DNA from: Lunularia cruciata
Lineage: Eukaryota > Streptophyta > Marchantiopsida > Lunulariales > Lunulariaceae
Length of the DNA: 64,000 nt
Direction: 5' to 3'
NCBI GenBank assembly: GCA_948567375.1
Contig: OX419759.1
Location: 32,279,493 to 32,343,492, forward strand
The notes below the pieces were generated by a model. That model was not told where the DNA came from. It did not search any database and worked only from the letters and a program-made list of their open reading frames with translations. Made by a program: the position numbers and the translations under genes. Numbering within the stretch: the stretch's first letter is position 1; every line of letters begins with the position of its first letter. Shown piece after piece: positions 46,721-56,616 of this stretch.

Positions 46721-49206
46721 CAAAGAACCCCGGCGATGAGTCCGGAGTAGTAAAAGACAGATCCAGTGGCGGCAAGTTGACAAAATCTCCTTCATCCGCG
46801 GGTGTTGTCGAAGATTCCTCCGGTACAGGAATTGTATTATTGTCATCATTTTGTAATCCCCCAGAACATGTACGCGCAGGATTTAGTTGCTTCATTCCTG
46901 CCACACCAGAGGCTACGTGCAAAACAACCAACTCATTCAAGGTAGAACGCACAAAAATGGTGCGGGCAGAATCCCAATGGAGCATTGTAATTTTCGGTGG
47001 CAATTGGAGAGGCCGCTGTGCACACCTTTTGCAGGGCTCCTGGGAGCAGTTAGATTGGAATACCAAGTAGCGAAGTCCTTTCAACCATGATATTATGTTT
47101 GACGTTGTTCGCAATTTGCAAGGTCTCTTCTCATCGCAACAATCTTCATCGTATTCCATATATTCATCTTCTACTAGAATTTGATGGAAAATCACCTTCT
47201 CCAGCCCCGGAGTTCCCTTCACAAATGAAATGGAAAACTAAAATTATCATAAATGAGATGTAAAACTAACTATGGCATAGTTAAAGCGCACCTGTCCATC
47301 GTGCTGTGTAAAACACAACTCAGGTCTTTCGTGCCTAACTATCAAGTAATCATACAAGGCGGATCCTATTTTAGCACCACCGCTTCAGAGTTTCTCCTTG
47401 TTGGAGGAGAGTGAATTTATGACTCCCAAAATTTACAACCGGTATAACGGCTACAAGTTCCCGATGACTTTCACGCTCAACAACTGTGTTTCGGACTGCC
47501 TTCCAGTTTAGATTTACTAATGTATCCAGATTAAGAAAAAATAACTCATAAATATATCTAATTTAGTTGAGGAAAATGAATTGCTTACGGAAAAGGAAGA
47601 GTTTGTAAAGGAAACAGGAAATACCTTGTAGATACCATCCAGTGGATTGCGCTCAATAATTCTCCCTTTCTCCAGTGCAATTCTGATGCCCAAAGTTCGA
47701 AGATGCTCATGCATTCGAGGCTCAAACTCACCCTCCTGGTTATCCATCTCGCCGCTATACACAAGAGATCTGTTTACTAAGACTTGCCACCTCATGTGTG
47801 CGTAGCCGTACATGGATGACCACGCCGTCATCACCTCCTCATTGGTAAACTCGCTCCCATTGTGACGCATGCCAAAGCATTTATACTCACCGGGGATTGT
47901 AAATATGGTCGCCACATCAAGAAACATTTCCAACTCCTCTGTTCCAAGATTGTTCGATACTCACCCTTAGCTTACCCCATACTTGCTCCTCCAGACTATT
48001 CAACCTTCTTGAGTCTCCTGCTTGTAGAGCTTTCGGAATTTCTTCCCACATCCGTTTGTCTGTTTTCCCTCTCAGTAACCTTCCTATCACCTCTAGGGTC
48101 AAGGGCAACCCATCACATCTTGCCACAATTTCCACTACAATCTCCCCCAACGCACTTGGAGGTTCCTTCTTGCCTGGAAACGCATGTGTAATGAACAATT
48201 GTCTTGCATGTTCACTTTCCAGAACTGGAACTCGACAGACATATATCTTGTTGCCGAAGAGGTGAAAAAGCCCTTCATCTCGGCTTGTAACTACGAAACA
48301 ACTTCCCTCATCACCATTCTCTTGAGCTATTTCCTCTAATAACTCTACATCTTCTCTTTTCTCTACATCATCCAAGATGATAAGGAGTTTCTTCTTTGTC
48401 ATCTCATCCCACCTGCTTTCACTGTATTCACCTTCATGTTGGGGACTTATGTGTTTCCAGACTTCTTCCTTCACCTTTCTCTTGTCCCCTGTAATCTGCT
48501 TCACTTCTACGAAACAAGCGTATTCAAACCGGGAATTGATAACATTGTAGAGCAACTTTGCAAGGGTGGTCTTTCCAACTCCTCCCATTCCAGCAAACCC
48601 AATAAACGGGCGCCCCTGCCCGATTTCTGCAGTAACGGTTTTCAGAAGCGACTCGGTACACACTAGGTTGTCTGGGACTCGTTTTCTCCGCCTTGCGTGG
48701 CATTGCACCTGCAATAATAGTTCGAGAGAAATGGAATTTAGAAACTGTGTGTGAAGGTCGTGTTTGCTGATGTCATTCAGACCGTACAACCGATATAAAT
48801 GAACTCCAATACCTGTTGCTTGTTGACACGCTCGATCAGCTGGACTAAGTGCTGGAACATGTTCGATTCCTTGCTCTCTGGTTTGCACAATGACAAATGA
48901 TCTGCAAACACCGTGATGTAATTTGGTCCCAACCGTGCAGACGCTTCTTCTACAATCATCTGCCTTGATATTCCACCCACGACCTACACATGCACAATAA
49001 AACATGAATACCTACGATAGTCCTCGCATTGTCTTTCTTAGACTAAAACACTATGCAGGAAATAGTACCCTGAAGCTAAACAACCTGCAAAATTTGGATC
49101 GGTAAAACTTGTTTTTTATTGTGGAACTAGCATGGACTTTCTTTTTTATAAGAAACATAAAACTCGATCATGAAATCAGACTTTAATTCTGTAGATTATA
49201 TTATAC

Positions 49207-49878
49207 CATGCGGAACCAGTTGGTTTCCATTTCTGTAGCGTAAGCTTCTCCAAGACTGAAAATCTCCCAATTTTCTTTTCTCGACAATGTGTGGAATGTC
49301 TCGCGTTGCCTGACCACCTCGGTGCTCAACAATTCCACAAATGGCAAAAAAGGACTCCTGCTCATGATCTCTTTTGTCATGCCAGCAAGCACTTCCGATC
49401 CTAAATGGGGAGTTCCACAAAATAAAATCCCCTTAATGCTTTTTAGGAGTGTCTTTTCCAATCTTACTCTAGATGCAGGAACCTCCCGCTTTGCGGCGAG
49501 AATGCATAACTGCTTAATAACAAGACCCCCAAAACTATGTCCGACCAAGATAATGGGTCGGAAAGTGCTGGGCGACTCTTGTCCTCTGTGGAATGCCCAA
49601 CCGAGTTCTGTCAACAGATTTTCAGATATGATCTTCAAATCCATTCTCCCCGTCGAGTCAGTCTTCTGTAAACTTGCATCATACTTGATGAAGAAGACTC
49701 GCGCACGATGCTCTTGGAGCCAACGTTGGGGCCAGATTGTCTTTGAGTCATCTTTGCACGTCCAAGTCGAAAGGTGCACATCTAGCCCACCAGTATGCTC
49801 ATGTTGAAGGCCATGGAAGAAAACAACGTCGACCTGCGGTACTGCTGGATCGTACACTAACAACACGGAGTCGCTCAA
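49207..49878 (-). other. Alpha/beta hydrolase domain exon of NLR copy 1
   Basis: An exon of 224 codons in phase 0, flanked by a CAG acceptor and a GTATAA donor. It holds the core of a SERAC1/PGAP1-like lipase-esterase fold: the strand-turn 'VDVVFFHGL', 'LFIKYDAS'-type strands, the GHSFGG elbow and 'GILFCGTPHLGSE'. Together with exon 4, which holds the probable catalytic His, the triad residues look complete. In NLRs this domain replaces the TIR or coiled-coil signalling module. Its substrate is unknown. Confidence 0.85.
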
Positions 49879-50495
49879 CTGAAAAATGGACAAATAGAGA
49901 CAATTAGAAGTATAGCAATTCCAAAACACAAGAGCCTCCTACTCCCTATATATTTGTCACCGAGATAGTTAGCTTGAAAGGTGATCAACCAAGTGGTTAT
50001 TAACAATCAGCTGACATTTTGGCACATGCCTGTTCCTTAATTTTGAGTTACTTTGAGCTTTACCTTGCTGATACCAAGGTCCATCTCTTCACAACGTGTT
50101 GTGGATGGATCGATCCAGAGCCGCTGCTGCAAATGCAAACATAGATAAAATATTATGGATTATGAATTATGAATTGAGAGGTGTGGTTTCAAAACAATCT
50201 CACAACTTAGTGAGAACGTCTGGTACTTCCCTAAGGAAGATCAATGATATCGATTCTTAAAACAACCTACAGGTTGTTTTAGTCCTGAAATGGCACATGA
50301 TAAGAGAATATCAAAACCTATTTCCGAGTAACTCGAAGTTTATCAAAAAGCTTAACATTGTGCCGGAATCTAATCAGCATGTATACTCGATATAAGTTCT
50401 TCCTCATACTCAGGTTTTCACTTACATACCTTGATGCACTCGTGGAGGGAAGATAGAAAATCTCCTAGGCAAGAACTGCTTGACGGTATGTCCAT

Positions 50496-53400
50496 TCTGA
50501 CACTGAAATTTACGAAAATAAAAGCAATTAACTAGACGGTTTACAGATTGGCAACAATTTTATCATCTTCATATGCAAATCGGGAGCCAACCCGGAACAT
50601 CTTGATCAGGTCAACTATAAGTAATCTATAGCGACACAACTACTTAGAAGCAACTGACTGAGTCTGTACAAGAACTGAACTTTTCACATGGAACAATTTG
50701 GTGTCTGGGAGAGGTTTCGGCACGCCTTTAATAAATTTGGCTAGCCATGTGATGGTTGACGGCGTATTGTTGCTAAAGGCTGATTTCTATGTGAGTTTCT
50801 GATTGATTTATATTTGTAATGGGATCAGAAACCGTTCATGAAACGCGGGATCCAGAACCCACTTAGGATCCATCCGATACGAACCGAAAAGATGCATATG
50901 GAAGCAACGAGATGCTTGCATGAACTTGAACAGATGCAAACGGAAATCACCTGATCTAATTAGGTAATACAGAGCGGAACATAAGCAAAATCGGTAAAAA
51001 GCCGAAGCGACAATTGATCCATTCCATGAGTAGTAAGTATCCCGGAAAAGACTCGCTTCCATACATGATGCATACCATTGCACAGTAGATGCTGTGCAAT
51101 GGTATGCATAATGCATAAAATGAAGGGAGTCTTTCCGGCCAAAACAGAGGATACATTTGAAACTAAAAGTAGAAAAAGACGATCGCGCGAGTAGGAAGAT
51201 ACATTCGAAGGCAAAGCGAAAGCCTTCAAACTCGTTAGTGGATGACATTTGGACTAGAGCGAAGAATGACAGGACTATATTCGGTCCGGTCTGCCATGTT
51301 CTATAGGCGCATGAGTCCTTAGACACTAAACGCTCGAAGGATAGTGCCCCACGAAATGCCGAAGTAGCTGGGCGATTGCCAGAACTTCTCCAACCGAGTT
51401 TGTGTTCGAAAGCTCACGAGTGCCAAGGCAATTTCGGATTAGTCTATATTGTAAATATTTAAGGTTGATAAAAGATCAATACTATCCGGAGTCGTTGGAT
51501 TTGCTAAGGAGCTCCTCTCTTAAGGAAAATTTTAAACCTTGAATGACCGTTGTAAAGTCGATACGCAGGGGACACTACAGGTGGACATGGCAAAGTGCAG
51601 TGACCAGCGGAGAGATTTGGAAAAATTCGACGAGGAAATGAACCGATTCTATGTCACCATGCTTTGGTGTGTTGGTAACATAGGCTGACCAAACCTTAAA
51701 GAAATTTACATGAAGAAGAAAACTCAAACGAATTTTGTCCTCATCAAACCATCGCGTGGGAAACCGCCCTAAGTACTATGGGACATGAGGCAGACAAATT
51801 TTAAACGTATGGGGATAGAGTGAAATGGAAGCGAAGGAAAGAAAGCCTGAGACTTTTAAACATCAGATTGGGTCGCACACAACTCAGAACAATCAATTAT
51901 GCCACAAGAGTGTCAATCACGAACCCTCGCTCTTCAACAAAGAGCCTTCTGAGGAAGCCTTTGGATTGCATGAACTGCATGTTGAATAAGTTACCTGTCT
52001 TATACAGTAGTTGAAGAAAACTCAGTCCCCAGGATCAGCCGATTGTCTCCTCTTTCACCTTCTTAGCTGACAACGTCAACTTCTCACTGATCGCTATGAT
52101 TCATCCCTCGGTTCCCTCTAAAAGGTAGAAAGTTTGAGTTACGCCATCTGTCTGTCCTCAGATGCTGCAGGATTTGCTTCTGTCTCCACTCTCACGAATT
52201 CTTTAGATCGATGATGACCATGTCCCTGGCCCTTCCTTACTACGAGATCGAAGCATGAACTGGCGATCATGCCCATATCCACAACGAGGCTAACAAGACG
52301 GGAGAAAGCAGATGATTGAAGTGTCGGCGTGAAACAACAGAACAGTTCAACAGCTCTCTCCTCCCGATGACTCCAATCAAGAAAGAGCCACCATCGAAGC
52401 TTGAAATGCGGAAGGATCTAACCCAACAAGAAATTGCAAAGTTCACTATAATGTTTATAAGGTACGAGAGGATAGTGGCATTGATACTATCTAAGAATCT
52501 AATTTTGTAGGAATCTAGGGTAGAATTTTGCAACTGTAGAGTTCTTACATTGAAAGTAGCTTGCGCCAATATTTGTCTGCTCTGATTCAGAACAGAAAAG
52601 AAAGGGTACTGCTAAGTTGAACCTGTTTCGAAAGGAGAGAGGCACTTACCAACTTGGCACTCAGCTAATGAGTGCCAAGTTGAGGGTTTCATCCCAAGCG
52701 CATTTGCTCAGGTGTCAATGACGGTGTAGATAACCTCAACATAAAGAAGCCTTATTTCTACGGTTGAAGGAGGTTATTGACTTTCAAAAGAACCAACGTG
52801 CTGGAGAGATGCAAACTTTTGACATAGTCAATGAGCTGCCTATGATCCTGTTCCTTTGCATGTTAGAAAATGTACGTAAAAGGAAAACTTCTAGGTGGAC
52901 GTCTAGGAAAACTCTCTAGGTGGACACTTGTTGGTGCTTTTTAACTACTTTACCAACAGTCAAGAGAAATGAATTGACCACTTTCCTGCATATCTTGTAG
53001 AAGTATGCTATTACTCCGTGACCAATTACTAAGAAATGAGCACACAAGTCTGACAGCATTCGCATATGGACCTTTCTTAACCCAGCCTATCGCTTACTGT
53101 TGGATCGTGTTTTTCATCCAATATCGAATCTATTGATAGCGACGTAAGGCAACAAGGACCAGCCCTAAGTTCAGCTGTCTCTCGAGTGAGTGTGAAAATA
53201 TTCTTCTTGTGATTTAAAAACGGTGAGGAATTGGTCGAACTGTTGTCATAGTAATCGGAGTCTTAACATCCCAACGCTGTAAAACATAGAGACAGATGAG
53301 TTGAATGTGCATGGGCTCCGATTTCGACAGTCTCGTTGCATCTTTTCATACAATTTTAACTCCAGGGAAGAGCTCCACCAATACGAAACTGACGTTCACT

Positions 53401-53642
53401 AGATAGCAATTATTGTACTTTGCCGACTTATCACGAGTCTTGGCAACAACAAGGATGATCACGGATTAACCTGAATCGAAGGCACAACAGTAATAACCTA
53501 ATAGACATACGAATGGAAGGTGGGCAACACCATGACAGTAACACAGATCAACCGACCGTTGAGTGGTGTATTGATGATTTTTGATTTCGACATAATCACA
53601 ATCTTAATTCAAGTAGCAGTAAACAAGACTAAGGAGACTCTG
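50496..53642. other. Upstream region of NLR copy 1, no gene recognised
   Basis: This is the 5' flank of copy 1 and the 3' flank of copy 2. It has short open stretches on both strands (up to 172 codons at 51326-50808 minus), but these fade in the duplicate at 56922-57377, which argues against coding. It contains a foldback at 51042-51138 and a segment of about 0.81 kb unique to this copy. Confidence 0.65.
51042..51138 (-). other. Long imperfect foldback upstream of NLR copy 1
   Basis: The arms of about 44 and 47 bp pair around a 6-base loop (51086-51091). The inner 18 bp are perfect (51068-51085 with 51092-51109). The outer part pairs CCGGAAAAGACT with AGTCTTTCCGG. The duplicate at 57153-57250 keeps the foldback with mismatches. 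The size is compatible with a plant small-RNA precursor or a tiny inverted-repeat element. The strand is arbitrary, and there is no proof of transcription. Confidence 0.55.
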
Positions 53643-56616
53643 TCAGCGAAGTCCGCATTGTCGACTCGCACACCTGCTCACTTCAAAAACAGGTTTCGAT
53701 TTAGGTCCTGCACAAAATAAGGTTTGGGCTGCAGTTCGATGTTGGAAACCGAAAATGAGTTCTGTTTGGTGAATAATTCTACCTTTCTCCAGTGCAATTC
53801 TGATGCCCAAAGTTCGAAGACTCTCATGCATTCGAGGCTCAAACTCACCTTCCCGATTATCCATCTCGCCGCTATACACAAGAGATCTGTCTTTTAAGAC
53901 TTGCCACCTCATGTGTGCGTCGCCGTACATGGATGACCACGCCGTCATCACCTCTTCAAAGGTAAACTCGCCCCTATTGTGACGCATGCCAAAGAATTTA
54001 TACTCACCGGGGCTTGTAAATATGGTCGCCACATCAAGAAACATTTCCAACTCCTCTGTTCCAAGCTTGTCGATACTCACCCTTAGCTTACCCCATACTT
54101 GCTCCTCCAGACTATTCAACCTTCTTGAGTCTACTGCTTGTAGAGCTTTCAGAATTTCTTCCCACATCCGTTTGTCTGGTTTCCCTCTCAGTGACCTTCC
54201 TATCACCTCTAGGGTCAAGGGCAACCCATCACATTTTGCCACAATTTCCTCTACAATCTCCTCCAACTCACCTAGAGGTTCATTCTTGCCTGGAAACGCA
54301 TGTGTGATGAACAACTGTCTTGCATATTCACTTTCCAGAACTGGAACTCGACAGACATATATCTTGTCGCCGAATAGGTCAAACAGCCCTTCATCTCGGC
54401 TTGTAACTACGAAACAACTTCCCTCACCACCATTCTTTTGAGCTATTTCCTCCAATAACTTTACATCTTCTCTTTTCTCTACATCATCAAAGATGATAAG
54501 GAGTTTCTTCTTTGCCATCTCAGCCCACCTGCTTCCATTATATTGACCTTCAGGTTGGGGACTTATGTGTTTCCAGACTTCTTCCTTCACCTTTCGCTTG
54601 TCCCCTGTAATCTGCTTCACTTCCTCTACGAAACAAGTGTATTCAAACCGACCATTGATAACATTGTAGAGCAACTTTGCAAGGGTGGTCTTTCCAACTC
54701 CTCCCATTCCAGCAAACCCAATAAACGGACGCCCCTGCTCGATTTCTGCAGTAACGGTTTCCAGAAGCGACTCGGTATACACTGGGTTGTCTGGGACTCG
54801 TTTCCTCGGCCTTGCAAGGCATTGCACCTGCAATAATAGTTCCAGAGAAGTGGAATTCAAGAGAATTAGAAACTGTATGTGAAGGTAGCGTTTTATGATG
54901 TCATTCAGATCATACAGCAGATATAAATGAACTCCAATACCTGTCGCTCGTTAACACGCTCGATAACACGCTCGATCAGCTGCACTAAGTACCGGAACAT
55001 ATTCGATTCTTTGCTCTCTGGTTTGCACAATGACAAATGATCTGCATCCACCGTGATGTAATTTGGTCCCAACCGTGCAGACGCTTCTTCTACAATCGTC
55101 TCCCTTGATATTCCACCCACGACCTACAGATGCATAATAAAGCATGAACACCTAAGAAAGTCCTCGCATTGTCTCTCTTAGACTAAAACTCTATGCAGGA
55201 AATAGTACCCTGAAGCTAAACAACCTGCAAAATTTTGATCGGTAAAACTCGTTTTATATTGTGGAATTAGTATGGACTTTCTTTTTATAAGAAAAATAAA
55301 CTCGTTCATGAAATCAGACTTTAATTTCGTAGATTATATTATACCATGCGGAACCAGTTGGTTTTCATTTCTGTAGCGCAAGCTTCTCCAAGACTGTAAA
55401 TCTCCCAAGTTTTTATAATCGACAATGTGCGGAATGCCTCGCCTTGCCTGGCCACCTCGGTGCTCAACAACTCCACAAATGGCAACAAAGGACTCCTGCT
55501 CATGATCTGTTTTGCCGTGCGAGCAAGCACTTCCGATCCTAAATGGGGAGTTCCACAAAATAGAATCCCTTCAATACTTTTTAGGAATCTGTCTTCCACT
55601 CCAGATGCATTAACCTCCCGCTGTGCCGCGTGAATGCATAACTGCTTAATAACAAGACCCCCAAAACAATGTCCGACCAAGACAATGGGTCGGGAAGTGC
55701 TCGACGACTCTTGTACTTTGAGGAAAGCCCAACCGAGTTCTGTCAACAGATTTTCAGCTATGTTGGTCAAATCCATTCTCCCCGTCGCGTAAGTCTTCTG
55801 TAAACTTGCATCATACTTGATGAAGAGGACTCGCGCATGTTGCTCTTGAAGCCAAAGTTGGGGCCAGATTGCCTTCGAGTCATGTTTGCACGTCCAAGTC
55901 GAAAGGTGCACATCTAGCCCACCAGTATGCTCATGGTGAAGGCCATGGAAGAAAACAACGTCGACCTTCGGTACTGCTGGATCGTACACTAACAACACGG
56001 AATCGCTCAACTGAAAAATGCACAAATACAGACAATTAGAAGTGTAGCAATTTCTAAACACAAGAGCCTCCTACTCCCTATAGATTTGTCACCGAGATTG
56101 TTAGCTTGAAAGGTGATCTACCAAGTGGTTATTAACCATCAGCTGACATTCTGGCCCATGCCTGTTCCTTAATTTTGAGTTACTTTGAGCTTTACCTTGC
56201 TGATACCAAGGTCCGTCTCTTGACAACGTGTTGTGGATGGATCTATCCGGGGCCACTGCAAATGCAAACATAGATAGAATATTATGAATTATGAATTGAG
56301 AGGTGTGGTTTCAAACAATCTCACAATCTTGTGAAAACGTCTGGTACTTTCCTAATGGAGATCAATAATATCTATTCTTATAACAACGTACCGGTTGTTT
56401 TAGTCCTGAAATGGCACATGATAAGAGAGTATTAAAGCCTATTTCCGAGTAACTCGAAGTTTGTCAAAAAGCTTAACATTGTGCCGGAATCTAATCAGAA
56501 TGTATACTCCATATGAGTTCTTCCTCATACTCAGGTTTTCACTTACATACCTTGATGAACTCGTAGAGAGAAGATAGAAAATCTCCTGGGCAAGAACTGC
56601 TTGACGCTCTGTCCAT
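53643..56616 (-). CDS. Hydrolase-NB-ARC protein lacking LRRs (copy 2)
   Basis: Five exons on minus: 56616-56551, 56255-56196, 56010-55345, 55123-54941 and 54827-53643. All are in phase 0 with GT-AG junctions, giving 719 codons plus stop. The start ATG opens M-D-R-A-S, matching copy 1. Hydrolase: 'VVFFHGL', elbow GHCFGG with Cys (codon 55666-55668) instead of Ser, and His in 'ADHLSLCKP'. Exon 4 has a 4-residue expansion (ERVIERV). NB-ARC: GMGGVGKTT, LLIIFDDV, 'VVTSRDEG', 'CDGLPL', and MHE at the MHD position. After 'LEKGRII' the last 35 or so residues are new sequence from the duplication junction, and no LRR follows. It could be a truncated receptor, a decoy or helper, or a pseudogene with an intact frame. 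Confidence 0.8.

Larger units (their letters stand above)
44150..50495 (-). pseudogene. Hydrolase-NB-ARC-LRR (HNL-type NLR), frameshifted copy 1
   Basis: Seven exons on minus: 50495-50430, 50126-50064, 49878-49207, 48983-48813, 48708 to about 47636 (or 47625), 47516-47292, and 47216 to about 44150. All junctions follow GT-AG, and the first four exons are multiples of three. Exons 1-4 encode an alpha/beta hydrolase: 'VVFFHGL' oxyanion region, nucleophile elbow GHSFGG (Ser codon 49534-49536), 'GTPHLGS', and His in 'ADHLSLCKP'. Exon 5 is NB-ARC: P-loop GMGGVGKTT, Walker B LLIILDDV, 'CDGLPL', and MHE in place of MHD. Exon 7 has about 33 LRRs. Frameshifts near 47954, 47388, 45870 and 44578 break it, so it is probably a pseudogene unless they are read errors. 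Confidence 0.88.
47655..53768 (-). repeat. Tandem duplication unit 1
   Basis: It extends from the NB-ARC 3' part of copy 1 (AATAATTCT...) through the hydrolase exons and about 3.2 kb of upstream DNA, to GTTCTGTTTG. It matches 53771-59070 along its length with high identity. It contains about 0.81 kb (about 51171-51983) that is absent from unit 2. Confidence 0.88.

Noticed and set aside
48986-49206. Possible extra N-terminal extension of the NB-ARC frame starting at 49005
   Set aside because: Splice sites and the reading of exon 4 in another frame (VVGGISR...) fit the hydrolase C-terminal part and the duplicate better.
49289-49807. Plus-strand open stretch of 172 codons
   Set aside because: It is antisense to the hydrolase exon, whose coding sense is supported by motifs, splice sites and a homologous copy.
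51068-51138. miR482-like small RNA aimed at the P-loop
   Set aside because: Only about 8 bases of the arm agree with antisense P-loop sequence. That is not enough to call a microRNA family.
50808-51326. Minus-strand open stretch of 172 codons, Cys/Phe-rich, as a possible extra gene
   Set aside because: The duplicate at 56922-57377 is broken into frames and the stretch spans the foldback. No domain or splice context supports it.
52267-52569. Minus-strand open stretch of 100 codons present in both duplication units
   Set aside because: Similarity is explained by the DNA duplication. Small indels change the frame between units, and no domain is seen, so coding is not supported.
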